Below are positions 20,848-30,997 of a DNA stretch of 64,000 nucleotides, piece by piece (the stretch's first letter is position 1; each line of letters opens with the position of its first letter). The notes beneath the pieces were generated by a model. The model did not search any database. It was not told where the DNA came from and was given only the letters and a program-made list of their open reading frames with translations. Made by a program: the position numbers and the translations under genes. The stretch lies in NCBI GenBank assembly GCA_900323505.1, contig OOIN01000014.1, positions 744,001-808,000 on the forward strand, written 5' to 3'. The stretch is from Ustilago trichophora (Eukaryota; Basidiomycota; Ustilaginomycetes; Ustilaginales; Ustilaginaceae).

Positions 20848-21335
20848 ATCATCATCACCTAGTACTAGTTTGGTGCATCTTTCAAAAAGATCAAAGGAGA
20901 AAGAGAAACCGCATCTCTTCATACACCCATGCAATGCCAGATTACAAACTTCAATACGCTTCACTACAAATCCCAGACCGTGCCCAACGAATGCATGATT
21001 CACACTCACACTCAGCCTCAACTCTTCCAACCAATCATATCCATCATTGAACCACCTTTTTTTGTTTTGCTTCTCATCCAATCCGTCTTGACTCGCCTCT
21101 CACAAAAACATCTTGACCTTTCAAAGCACAGATAGCTACTAAGATTGCCAAAAAAAAAAAAAAAAAAAAACCATGAAACCACCTTTGATTTGATCAGTCC
21201 TGCTTCAAAGAGTCATTGCCGCACAGCCAGGACCAGTCACACACTTGCAGTTCTGACTCGAGGTATATCGTTTTTTTTTATCATCTACAATTTGCTCAGC
21301 AAACACAAGAGGTTGCGGAAGCGATCGCTTCAACT
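20848..21335. other. Convergent intergenic region p24 gene / enolase
   Basis: About 490 nt with both 3' ends. An uninterrupted poly(A) run of 21 nt lies at 21150-21170 and shorter T runs near 21268. No gene is seen. Confidence 0.5.
21150..21170. repeat. Poly(A) homopolymer
   Basis: A run of 21 A residues, 300 nt downstream of the p24 stop. Confidence 0.9.
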
Positions 21336-22673
21336 TTAAGCCGACTTGTTAGTGATAACCTTGGGAGCGGTCTCACCCTGGGTGAAGCCGTCGATACCGG
21401 CGTAGACGGCGGTGGGCTCGAGGCTCTCGATGCGGAGGAGCTGGTTGTACTTGGCGGTACGCTCCGATCGGCAGGGGGCACCAGTCTTGATGATACCGAC
21501 ACCGAGACCGACAACGAGGTCCGAAATGGTGACGTCTTCGGTCTCACCGGATCGGTGCGAGACCATGACACCCCAGTTGTCCGACTGGGCAAGCTGGGCA
21601 GCCTGGATCGACTCGGAGATGGTACCGATCTGGTTGATCTTGAGGAGGAGACCGTTGCAGGCCTTCTTCTCGATGGCGGTCTTGATGCGGAGAGGGTTGG
21701 TGACGGTCAAGTCATCACCAATGATGGTGATACCGGCGTGGGCGCGGAGGTGCGACCAGGCCTCCCAGTCGTCCTGGTCGAAGGGGTCCTCGATCGAGGT
21801 GATGGGGTACTTCTTGATGAAGCCGAGGTAGACATCGGCGAGCTCCTTACCGGTGAGCCACTTGGACGAGTCCGAGTTGGGGTTCTTGAAGTCCAAGTCG
21901 TACTTGCCGTCCTTGTAGAATTCCGACGAGGCAACGTCGAGCGAAATGTGAACCTGACCCTCGTAACCGGCCTTGGCAATGGCCTCGGTCAAGATCTCGA
22001 GAGCCTCGTCGGCGGACTGAACGTTGGGGGCGAATCCACCCTCGTCACCGACGTTGGTAGCGTCAATGCCGTACTTGGTGTTGATGACCTTCTTGAGGTT
22101 GTGGTAGACCTCGGTACCGATGCGGATCGACTCGGTAAAGCTCTTGGCGCCGGTGGGGACAATCATGAACTCCTGGAAGGCGAGAGCGTTACCGGCGTGC
22201 GAACCACCGTTGATAACGTTCATGGCAGGGGCGGGGAGGACGTAAGGAGCCTTGATACCGCTGAGGTCGGCGAGGTACTTGTAGAGGGGAACGCCCTGCT
22301 CACCAGCACCAGCCTTGGCAACAGCGATGGAAACACCGAGGATGGCGTTGGCACCGAGCTTGCCCTTGTTGGCAGTACCGTCGAGCTTGATGAGGAAGTC
22401 ATCGATCTCCTTCTGCGAGGTGACGGGGATGCCAGACTTGATGAGCTCGGGAGCAATGACGTTGTTCACGTTGTCAATGGCCTTGGAGACACCCTTGCCC
22501 ATCCACTGGGACTTGTCACCGTCACGGAGCTCGACAGCCTCGTGGATACCGGTCGAGGCACCCGAGGGGACAGCGGCACGGAAGAGACCCTTCTCGGTGG
22601 TGATGTCGACCTCGACGGTGGGGTTACCACGCGAGTCGAGGACCATGCGGGCCTGGATCTTCTGGATAGCCAT
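21336..22673 (-). CDS. ENO1: Enolase (2-phosphoglycerate dehydratase)
   Basis: Intronless, 445 residues from the ATG at 22673; an in-frame upstream ATG at 22769 adds a leucine-rich leader that does not belong to the family. All enolase signatures are present: [43 protein letters not shown], the metal and catalytic segments [21 protein letters not shown] and [10 protein letters not shown], the catalytic lysine in [10 protein letters not shown], and [12 protein letters not shown]. The enzyme interconverts 2-phosphoglycerate and phosphoenolpyruvate in cytosolic glycolysis. Codon use is strongly C/G-ending, leaving the opposite strand open for 489 codons. The last 30 residues (from LLRIESLEP) differ from the common ELGDKAVYAG form: they are shorter at that loop and end in an extra KVITNKSA tail. 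Confidence 0.98.
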   Translation of the reverse strand: MAIQKIQARMVLDSRGNPTVEVDITTEKGLFRAAVPSGASTGIHEAVELRDGDKSQWMGKGVSKAIDNVNNVIAPELIKSGIPVTSQKEIDDFLIKLDGTANKGKLGANAILGVSIAVAKAGAGEQGVPLYKYLADLSGIKAPYVLPAPAMNVINGGSHAGNALAFQEFMIVPTGAKSFTESIRIGTEVYHNLKKVINTKYGIDATNVGDEGGFAPNVQSADEALEILTEAIAKAGYEGQVHISLDVASSEFYKDGKYDLDFKNPNSDSSKWLTGKELADVYLGFIKKYPITSIEDPFDQDDWEAWSHLRAHAGITIIGDDLTVTNPLRIKTAIEKKACNGLLLKINQIGTISESIQAAQLAQSDNWGVMVSHRSGETEDVTISDLVVGLGVGIIKTGAPCRSERTAKYNQLLRIESLEPTAVYAGIDGFTQGETAPKVITNKSA

Positions 22674-22880
22674 TTTGGGATGTGATGTGTTAGATATGTG
22701 GAGGAGGAGGAGGAGGGAGATGGAGTTGGAGGATTGGGGAAGGGAAGGAAGAAGAAATGGCGTGCACAAGTCTCCATATATCCATGCGTGCGTTGCCCTA
22801 AGTCAGTCAGCGGGACACGAAGAAAACCCATTTCTAGGCATCGATGGCGAGCGAAATGAGATGTTGGCTTTTGCGCTGCC

Positions 22881-22911
<31 letters not shown>

Positions 22912-25049
22912 GCTCGAGTGAGCTTCTTTGCGTTTCCAGGGTGCTGTTGCTGCTGTTGTGCAGCCACCAAAAAATTGTTGCGCACTCTGACGGCGAGCGG
23001 AAAGGTGCGTGCGCCTTGGTTGGAGCATGGGCCAGCCAGAGCGAGCGAGCGAGCGAGCACAGACATTTCTGAGAAGATCTGACGCCGCTTTTGGCTTCCT
23101 TTTTCCCTCCACGTTGGTTTTCGTGTTCAAAAAATAAAAACCCCAAAGGGTACGCACAGCCTCGAATCCTCCCACTTGATATGCGTCAACCTAGGTTTCC
23201 AAACACTTCGATAAAGATCTCATTTTTTGGCCTCATCCTTTTTTCTTTTTTTTTCTTTTTTGTGTTTTTTTTTTTTCCTGCTTCCAGTCCAATACTTTGT
23301 TTCGAGAGCGCGTTCTGCTGATTCGACGATTAGGCAGGCGTCTTTAATCGATAATCAGTCTCATCTGTGCAGAATACTCTGGCAAGCAAGGAAGCAAGGA
23401 AAGGAGTCATGAGAGTGTGGGTGAGGCTCAGAGACAACGAGTCATGCACTTGTATCGGACTGGCCGGACGATCAAGGCCGCAGGTGATGTAGCTTTTGGG
23501 AAGAATGGAAAGGCTGCGGATGGTTGCTTCAACGCATGCTCGATCGGCAGCGTATCGGGAGCCTACTCTAACCGATACGGCGACATCCTTCGCAAACGGG
23601 CGGCATCGGGAAACCACCATCTCAATCGCGCTCCCCTCTCGGAAGGGAGATGGCGCTGACGTCAAACAGTGCAATCCGCTTCAGACAGTGATATGGTCCA
23701 GCGTCAGCTTAAGGCGGCTGTCCGATGACGGCGTATGCAGGGCATCGAACGGGTTGCAGCCACTCTACAGGATGTTTGCGTTTGCGGGGAGGTCACCAGC
23801 GGCTGAAACGCCAGGTCGGATGACCGTTCGGAAAGCAAGATCAAGTGTCAAAAGGCGGAAGAAAGTGAGAGACAGAGAGAGGAGAGGAGAGGAGAGGAGA
23901 GGAGGGCGAGAGGGTTGCGGAAGAGGTGCGCGGCTGCAGCCGTAACCCGGTTTCGCCCTTGACACCAACACCATTCGGGATGGGCACGAGACACCTTAGC
24001 CGGTAGAATTCAGAACTGTAAGCGTAGCGCGAATCTCTTGTCGGATGGCAGCTACACGGTTGCGTCACATCAATCCATCTTTGGTGTCAAAGTAGAGGCG
24101 CTTTGCGCCCTCAGCGTCGTTTTGGGCGTAGCATCGCTACTTGACGTGGTTGCGATGCTTTCACGGACACAGATCGACGTCGTGCATTCAGCCTTCACGA
24201 TGTGTACTGTGACAAACATCCTCATCACATGCTAAAGGCATGAAGGAGGTCTGCCCTCCGCAGACATTTGCGTTGAAAAGTGGCAGCTCCATGGCCGGTC
24301 GGTGTGCGGATCTTCCCCTTCATAGTTGGCCGCGGATCTTTCCGCTTCGAGAGTCACTCCTCGTCATGCCCGCTTATTCCGCATTCTCTTCCTCTGTCTT
24401 GAGCACACCGTTTGACGATGAGGACGAAACGAGTGCATCACGGAGTCGATACGAGTCACTCGAGAGTAGCTGAGAGTCACACAAGCATGCAACATGATCA
24501 TGTTGTGTGACTTGGGCAAGTTCGCAAGGATGCATGTGTGAGAAAGGCGTCACGAGAAAACAGACGCTTTCCATTAATTTAGGCGTAAAAGAAGGCAGAG
24601 AAATACCGCAAAAAAAAAAGAAAGAAAGAAGCAATTTGTCGGTCCTGAAATCGAAGCCTAGCCCCAGCAATACTTGGTTGTCCAGAGATCACCGATCCGC
24701 GAGGGGCTGTCGTTAGTAGAAGCTCCTCAGCAAGAAGCGAATCCAACAACCAACCACAAAGCCGCACCAGTCGTCTGCTCATCTGCAGATAGCAGTGATC
24801 GGTCTAGACTGTTGCCAAGACGGCGCTGCACCGGCATAAAAGAGACAGAGAGACCATAGGATGGTGGAAATGTTGCTTAGATTACAGATATGTTGATAGA
24901 AGATAGATGAAACGATAGCTTGCATGCGTACGAAAAGCTAGAGTGATCCGGCAAGGGGATATCCATGAAGATATGAACGATTGATGGCTGACTGCTGCGC
25001 CTCTAACAGGACCGGAAAGCCCCGACCAAGACAGTCTGGAAGCGAGCTC
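22674..25049. other. Long intergenic region upstream of enolase, no gene recognised
   Basis: This 2.4-kb gap holds the enolase promoter and the 3' end of the kinase gene. It includes a CTG repeat (22887-22910), a GCGA tract (23040-23058), T-rich blocks at 23220-23280 and a GAGAG-rich block near 23870-23905. The segment 23410-24480 is moderately G/C-rich and has several 60-150 codon open frames, none with recognisable motifs or splice structure. A non-coding RNA cannot be excluded. Confidence 0.45.
22887..22910. repeat. (CTG)n trinucleotide repeat
   Basis: About eight CTG units about 220 nt upstream of the enolase start, non-coding as far as can be seen. Confidence 0.85.
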
Positions 25050-28000
25050 TCAATCGTCACGCGCCACCTGCGCGACATCGTCCTGTCGCACTGCTGCGTT
25101 AGTCTCGAGCCAGTTCTGCCCCTGCTGAGAACGCGGATCGGGATGCAGAACGAGCCTCTCGCCTCCCGCAGACGTCTCGTTGGGCACCTGATGCGAAGGC
25201 TGTGCGTCGCCATCTCCCTGCGTCGACGTGTATCCGAAGCTCCCACCCAACAACCATTGCTCGTCCCACGTCTCCCATGGAGTGGCGCGTTTGGTCGAGT
25301 CGCGTCGGAGGAGCCGCGCCACCATGGCTTTTGCCACGGGCGTGACCAGCCGCATGTTCGTGGGGCACACTGCCGGATCGGGCTGGTCTGCACAGGCGTC
25401 ATTGGCAGGAGCAGGCCATCGTAGATCGCCTTTGGCGATTCGAAGCAGGTGCCGTTTACGCTGCTTGGGATCTCGTTCCTCGCCGTGTCCCTCTCGAGCG
25501 CCATTGGCGCCCACATTGACATCCTCCATAAAGGGCAACGAGCCAGTGATGAGTGCGTATAGCACGACACCAAGCGCCCAAGCATCAGTCTTGCGACCAT
25601 CGTACTTCTTCCCAATGATGAGCTCGGGTGCGGCGTACTCCTCCGACCCGCAACGTGTTTCCAGCAGCGGATTGGATGGGTCGATGAATCTCGATAGACC
25701 AAAGTCTGTCAACTTGATCAATGGCCCGCTAGGGAGATGATGCGGGCGCAGTGGCTCTGATGCTGCCACCACCTTGAACAGATCCACGGTCATGAGGATG
25801 TTTTCGAGCTTGATGTCTCGATGAACCAGGTTGATATGATGCATCCAGCCGATGGCATTTGCCAACTCGGTGTAAATGATGCGAACCAGCCACTCGCGTT
25901 GTGCAAAGTGTTCAAAGTTGGACATGAGCGAATCGAACAGTTCGCCTCCGGCAACTTGCTCGAGCACGAGCGTGTGATGCAAAGGCGTGCTGAACGAGGT
26001 AATAAAGCGCACGAGGTTGGGATGCGAAATGTGCTTGAGCACCTCGACCTCTCGCACCCAACTGACCTTGAGCCGCTCGTTGTTGTTACACGGTTCGCGA
26101 TCGAGCATCTTGAGCGCCACCAATTCGTCGGTGTCGCGGGCTGTACTTGCATCTTCGGCGCCTTGGCGATGTTTCTGAAGCGCTCGCTGACGCAGTTCGG
26201 GAAGCGACGAGATCAGTCGGTCGGATCGGAAGGATGAACCTCCAGTGCTGGCGGACGAACGTGTCAAGCGACCAAGTGCGACACGGCTGAAGGCACCCAC
26301 GCCCAGCGTCTTTTCGATCCGATACGGTCCAATGCGATCACCGTCCTCCTCTTCTTCTCGCGACTCCACGATAGCAGGTTGGCTTGGCCTGTCCCGACTC
26401 GACGGTGCGGGAGAGATGCTGCTCCCAGTGGCGGACTCGGAGGGTCCTTGACGCCGTCTTGGATGACCGAGACTTCTTACCGCTTCCTCCTGACCTGTGC
26501 TGCGTGCCTCTTCTTCCGTGACGCCTGTTGACGGTGCTGGAGCAGGGTAGGGTTCCGAACGCGTCGGCGCTGGACTTGCTCGCTGCGCCACGCTCGGCAT
26601 ACCAGCACTGATCGAATCGGTGGAAGCATCGCCGGCATCTCTCCAGGACCTCTGCTCGACTCGACCAGGCACCGCAGATGCTGGAGACGATTGCGCGCTG
26701 CGATCGTCATCCAGCTGAAGATGACTTCGACTGCGGATTCGATGTGGGCTATCGGGTGCCCAGGGGACGTTTGGCGGCAAGCCTTCCAGGGTAGCGCTGG
26801 GTGCATCCGAGATGGCCGAAAGCGAGAGCTGTGAGGTAGAGTTCATACTGAAGAGCTCCCCGCCCGTATGTGGGTCCACAGCAGAGAGTGGCGAGTAAAG
26901 AGCAGCGTCCATGGACATGGCTGATTCGCCGCTGCTGATTCGTGTGTGGCGCGGATATCCAAAGTGCTGCGCCTGCGAGTAGAGCGCCGAGGTAGCCCGC
27001 ACATTGGCAGTGCCAGTAGCTGCGTTGCTTCCAGCGTCCGAGGGTAGTGTGGGCAGCCTGGAAGGTACGCGTATCCGGTTGGTGAGGTCGGCAGATGTGA
27101 CTCTGGGGCCAAAGCCATGGCCGGGGCTACTAACACTGGCCGCACTCCTGGGCGCAGCTGCATTGAGCGGAGTCGAAGGATCTGAAGAATCATTGCCGAT
27201 CTGGTTCTCTACACGTCTTGCCAGGTTTGACGTCTTGATGCTGGGTGCACGGGCGATCGATGGGCCGGACGTGCTGGAGTTGAAGAAGGACCAGTTGCGG
27301 CTCCCCACTTCAGGAAGCGCCGCCGCTTTGGGAGACGACATGGTCCTGGCATCGTCGCTGGCACTCGGCAAAGATTCATCAGATGGATTTCTGGCAGGAG
27401 CAGGGCGTGTCGAGTGTGTGTTGAGGCCGTGGTTGGTTCCAAATCTAGATGTGGAGGCGACGGGGACGTCAAACATGTCTTGGGCTTGCTCATGCTGGAC
27501 CGCAGGACTGGGTAGCGGCGACACGGGTTTGCCTTCGAACTGATCCCAATTCCGTTGACTTCGGATCGAAGCAGAAGAAAGCTCGCCTCTGGGTGCGACC
27601 AACGTCGATCCGGGTGGACTCATGCCGTACCGTGATCCATTCTGACTACCATGTTCTGCCGCCGTCGTCGAGCCGGCCACGGAGATGGCGCCAAAGCTAT
27701 CGAGGGAAGTGACCGAGAAGCTGCTGTTCGAGACATCGAAAGGCTCGGCAGGAGCGATCTGCGGAAGAAGTGGCGGTGATGCCAATGATGTTGAAGAGGG
27801 CACGACTGTGTTTTGGTGGAAAAAGTGAGGACGGTCCGCAACTGGAGTGGCAGCACACGAGGCGGTGGATGAGGACGACGCGAGTGGGGTTCCGCCTGTG
27901 GTCGTTATTGTCGGCACTTCCGGTGAGCGAATGTGTACAGGTATCGCTGTGCTGTGCTGTGGTGGGAAGGCGTTGGAATCTGGGAATGTTGCTTCCGATG

Positions 28001-28073
28001 CTTCTCGGCTGTCCGACTTGGGCCGGGAGGCGCTAAGCCTTTTGGCCTCGGAATGGCGGGAACGAGAAAACAT
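25050..28073 (-). CDS. Ser/Thr protein kinase, CAMK-like, with long disordered N-terminus
   Basis: Predicted 1007 residues from the first ATG of the frame at 28073; codons upstream to 28199 lack an ATG. Residues 1 to about 575 are Ser/Pro/Ala-rich and look disordered. The kinase domain starts about residue 580 with GPYRIEKTLGVGAFSRVALG, a glycine-rich loop of form GxGAFSxV. It has the ATP-binding lysine in VALKMLD, the catalytic loop VHRDIKLENIL (about 749), DFG in KLTDFGLSRF (about 789), and activation-segment APE in CGSEEYAAPEL (about 813). A TDAWALGVVLYALITGSLPF block and a C-terminal lobe with a 50-residue insert of charged residues follow. All residues needed for activity are present. 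It resembles fungal CAMK-group kinases, but no specific orthologue can be named; substrates and pathway are unknown. Confidence 0.88.
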   Translation of the reverse strand: MFSRSRHSEAKRLSASRPKSDSREASEATFPDSNAFPPQHSTAIPVHIRSPEVPTITTTGGTPLASSSSTASCAATPVADRPHFFHQNTVVPSSTSLASPPLLPQIAPAEPFDVSNSSFSVTSLDSFGAISVAGSTTAAEHGSQNGSRYGMSPPGSTLVAPRGELSSASIRSQRNWDQFEGKPVSPLPSPAVQHEQAQDMFDVPVASTSRFGTNHGLNTHSTRPAPARNPSDESLPSASDDARTMSSPKAAALPEVGSRNWSFFNSSTSGPSIARAPSIKTSNLARRVENQIGNDSSDPSTPLNAAAPRSAASVSSPGHGFGPRVTSADLTNRIRVPSRLPTLPSDAGSNAATGTANVRATSALYSQAQHFGYPRHTRISSGESAMSMDAALYSPLSAVDPHTGGELFSMNSTSQLSLSAISDAPSATLEGLPPNVPWAPDSPHRIRSRSHLQLDDDRSAQSSPASAVPGRVEQRSWRDAGDASTDSISAGMPSVAQRASPAPTRSEPYPAPAPSTGVTEEEARSTGQEEAVRSLGHPRRRQGPSESATGSSISPAPSSRDRPSQPAIVESREEEEDGDRIGPYRIEKTLGVGAFSRVALGRLTRSSASTGGSSFRSDRLISSLPELRQRALQKHRQGAEDASTARDTDELVALKMLDREPCNNNERLKVSWVREVEVLKHISHPNLVRFITSFSTPLHHTLVLEQVAGGELFDSLMSNFEHFAQREWLVRIIYTELANAIGWMHHINLVHRDIKLENILMTVDLFKVVAASEPLRPHHLPSGPLIKLTDFGLSRFIDPSNPLLETRCGSEEYAAPELIIGKKYDGRKTDAWALGVVLYALITGSLPFMEDVNVGANGAREGHGEERDPKQRKRHLLRIAKGDLRWPAPANDACADQPDPAVCPTNMRLVTPVAKAMVARLLRRDSTKRATPWETWDEQWLLGGSFGYTSTQGDGDAQPSHQVPNETSAGGERLVLHPDPRSQQGQNWLETNAAVRQDDVAQVARDD

Positions 28074-28385
28074 TGCGAGTTGATCGTGTGTTGGAGCACA
28101 CGAGGGAGCCGTGGCTGTGCTTGTCGCAAGGTCCGAGGGAAGATGGGATGAAGCGTGCTGTGCAACTTGAGCTGTAGGACATGACCCCGAGTGGTGCAAA
28201 GATAGCCACGAAGCAATGCTGGCTCAGAGAGTTTGTGTCAGAGGTACCGCTGTTCTTATCAAGTCGAGGCAATCATCTATCGGAGCATGTCGGACGCGCT
28301 TGTGTTGACGGGTGCGATGCGGGTGAGGAGAGTGCTCGAATGGTGAACAAGATGCTGCCACCAAGATTGCAGACGATGTGAAGAC

Positions 28386-28448
28386 GTTGCTGGGAGGTTG
28401 CTGGGAAGTTGCTGGGAAGTTGCTGGGAAGTTGCTGGGAAGTTGCTGG
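28386..28448. repeat. 11-bp tandem repeat (GTTGCTGGGAA)n
   Basis: Five to six nearly identical copies of an 11-bp unit lie about 310-375 nt upstream of the kinase start codon. They are tandem without spacers. Confidence 0.9.
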
Positions 28449-28820
28449 TGTGCCTGTGGTCGAGCCAGGGTGAGACCGTATCGGATGCAGTTTGAGGGAG
28501 AAATCTGCTATGACCGTCCACAAGGAAAGCAACGATTAGATCGAGCGATTGTGATGAAGAAGGCGATGCGTTGAATCAGCTGAGGATGCAGAATTCAATC
28601 GACCCACCGTGCGGCGATATAGTCGCTGCTAGGATGCCAGTACCGGAGAGAAGGAGCGGTGCGGCTCTGACGAAAATGGGAGACGCCGGATTGACCCACA
28701 CCTTGCCGTGACGGGAGGAAAGGTGAGATGAAGGTGATGAAGCGACAAGGGAGAACGAAGCCGTGTGGACGAAGAGACGGAAGCGACCAGCTCCCGTTGA
28801 AGGACAAATGAGCAAAGCAA

Positions 28821-28888
28821 GAGCAAAAGCAAGCAAAAGCAAGCAAAAGCAAGCAAAAGCAAGCAAAAGTAAGCGGAAGCAAAAGCAA
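28821..28888. repeat. 10-bp tandem repeat (AGCAAAAGCA)n
   Basis: Roughly six copies of a 10-bp unit, the last two degenerate, about 750 nt upstream of the kinase start. They read as TGCTTTTGCT on the kinase sense strand. Confidence 0.85.
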
Positions 28889-29003
28889 TGAGAGCAAAGC
28901 ACCTTCAACGGAACGAGGAGCGGTGCAGACAATGCAGTGTATTCTCGTAGAGCGTGTTGCTGCTGCTTGTGTCCTAGCAGCACACGATCAATAAGAATGG
29001 ACG

Positions 29004-29005
29004 CT

Positions 29006-29034
<29 letters not shown>
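29004..29034. repeat. (CAG)n trinucleotide repeat
   Basis: About ten CAG/AGC units. A plus-strand frame beginning at an ATG at 28998 would encode an alanine run but ends after about 47 codons and is not supported as a gene. Confidence 0.85.
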
Positions 29035-29036
<2 letters not shown>

Positions 29037-29871
29037 AAGCAGCTCAAAAGCAAGCAACTGCCACTTTAGACCCAAAATTTGGCAGGAGCACCAGCACAGA
29101 CAGACGGGTGAGAGGTGGACACGACGCGAGCAACCTCTAAGCTTTTCTCAGTCACGTCAAGGGTCAGAGACAGACGAGCAGTCAAAGACTCCTCTCTGTG
29201 AGTCTAACTTGTCATCATCAGAAAAAAAAAAGTAAAAATAATGGCATTTTTCTTTAAAAAAAAAAAAAAAAAGAAGGGAAAAAGGGCGCGTCTTTCGCGA
29301 ATCTCAGAGTGAACCGCTGCTAGGGGTCCAGCGAAACAAGAGCGAAGAAAGAGAGAAAGAGGGAGGGATGGAGGAGAGTGTCCGAAGCACCGAAGCACCG
29401 AAGCACAGACGGACATCTCACGCTTGGATGAGCGTGTTCAAGGACCCTGAATGGGGAGATTCGCTTCGCTTGAATTTTTCTCGCAGTCCAGCCACAGCCA
29501 CGAGCGCCTCCTGATTCGCGCAACTGTACTTGCACGCCGAATACGGTATCTCACAATCTACAGGTAGCTCTGCCAAGTAGATGAATGGAGATGGCTCTCT
29601 CAACAGCAGAAGCATGGTAACCACGGCTTTCTCATCAGCTGAACAAGTATAATGATTGCACCTTGATTTTCAACCGAACATGGCAGTGGAGCAAGCCAGT
29701 GACCAGAAGGGGTTGAATCACACGACGTCTTCTAGGGCGATGAGCAAGCGAACAAGATGCTTGTACCTGTAATCCTGCAACAAGTGAGACCCGGCTACTC
29801 TTACGATCGAGCGCCCCTGAACAAGGCCAGCAGCACCTGACCATGTCAGTCAGGGCTTATACCAATACACT

Positions 29872-30257
29872 ATGATTGTCAGTCGATCCTTTCGTACAGC
29901 TGCAACCGTGACACGTAGCACCTCTCAAACCAGCATCTGTTGTCGGGGCTCCGATGCAGCCCTCTATGATTGCAACAGAGGCACGCCCAGTTGTTTTACC
30001 AGTCGCGGCAACCTTGACGAGGACTCAAAGTGCTTCTGAATTGGAATGGGCTGTCGACGTTCCACAGGTACATTAGCGACAACCTCCAGCGTTGAAGCTT
30101 TCCTCGCGGACACATCGCATCTCGACGAATGGCTGGATAGGAATCTGCAGGAAGAGCGGTGCGAATTCGCCTCACCCTCTCTGGTGTCGCTTTATTCTCA
30201 TTTCTTTTTCTATTTTATTTTCATTTTTCATCTGCCAGATGCGCGCGACTCGGGTAA
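29872..30257 (+). CDS. Candidate three-exon micro-gene with mitochondrial-type N-terminus
   Basis: Three exons can be drawn: 29872-29914, 30068-30158 and 30239-30257. The introns are 153 and 80 nt, with GT-AG ends. The second acceptor (ATCTGCCAG) follows a long pyrimidine-rich stretch; the first donor (GTAGCA) is weak. The joined frame encodes about 50 residues. It begins MIVSRSFRTAATVTRT, a basic amphipathic stretch like a mitochondrial presequence, continues VEAFLADTSHLDEWLD and ends EERCARLG followed by TAA. I do not recognise the family. The case rests on phase agreement across both junctions and protein-like wording of exon 2. Chance assembly is a real possibility, and the last exon may be wrong. 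Confidence 0.25.
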
Positions 30258-30997
30258 AGTAACGTCTGACAGCGTTGGCTCTTCAACCCCTGTTTCCGCT
30301 TGCTATCCTTCTGCTCCAACACTGCGCGAAAGCAAAGACGTGGTCGGGTTATCATGCATCGATAGTTCCCGACAGAGGCTTCGGATGACCCGTTGTACGA
30401 CTTCAAGGAAGCTGATTGCACGGATCCGAGATAGCCGCTTCCCTGTCATGGTCGAAGTAAGCATCCTTTCGTTGGGGGTCACGACGAGTGTCGACAATCA
30501 AGTCAAAGGGGCCAGAGAATTGACATGACAGATTATGCAATTCTGAAAGAAGCTTGATCTACCTTGGCAAAACTAGTGTGAGCATTCGGAAGCATCCGAT
30601 GCTTTACTGGTAGGTTCAACGTTGGTAGCAGAGAGCGAAACCTTCGGAAGCTGCCGATGGAAGCACGGCAGTCTGCTGCGATGGTCAAGTGCCTCCAACA
30701 CACTTGTCACAAAGCTTCGATTGAACGCTGTTCTGCCACATCGGGAGAGCCGACCACTCAGACGTGGAAGACGCGGCTGAGTCGCAAGAGGCTCAGCCTC
30801 TTTTCAGAACACAGCAACGCTCAGCGCAGTGTTGCCACTCAAGTCGACAGCTCCGGTTGCCAAAGACAAGCAATGGAAACACGAAGGGCCATCATCTCTT
30901 ACCACCATCAAAGCTCAAAAGTTGTCGCGAGTCCGAGTGTGCTGTCGCCCCATTTTCAACACCTGAAGCACATCTCTACGAGTGCCCAAAGATCACG

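Larger units (their letters stand above)
28074..30997. other. Long divergent gap between kinase and MER3 genes
   Basis: This 2.9-kb gap holds the kinase promoter and the MER3 upstream region. Features include an 11-bp tandem repeat (28386-28448), a 10-bp tandem repeat (28821-28888), a CAG repeat (29004-29034), a short poly(A) and a TTTCGCGAA palindrome at 29293-29301. Protein-like reading is visible on the plus strand at 29872-30257 (listed separately). A 65-codon minus-strand frame at 29615-29418 has protein-like composition but no supporting context. Confidence 0.45.

Noticed and set aside
21216..22685. 489-codon plus-strand open frame opposite enolase
   Set aside because: Same antisense effect of strong codon bias in a highly expressed gene; no family resemblance.
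28074..28199. N-terminal extension of the kinase to 28199
   Set aside because: The frame is open but the first codon is TTG, not ATG; the first ATG is at 28073.
28386..28448. CRISPR-like direct repeats
   Set aside because: The 11-bp units are contiguous without spacers and the organism is a eukaryote; this is a simple minisatellite.
29757..29844. Spliced minus-strand gene using GTAAGA at 29807 and TTGTTGCAG
   Set aside because: The splice sites look good, but the intron would be only about 30 nt, below the workable size for fungal introns.
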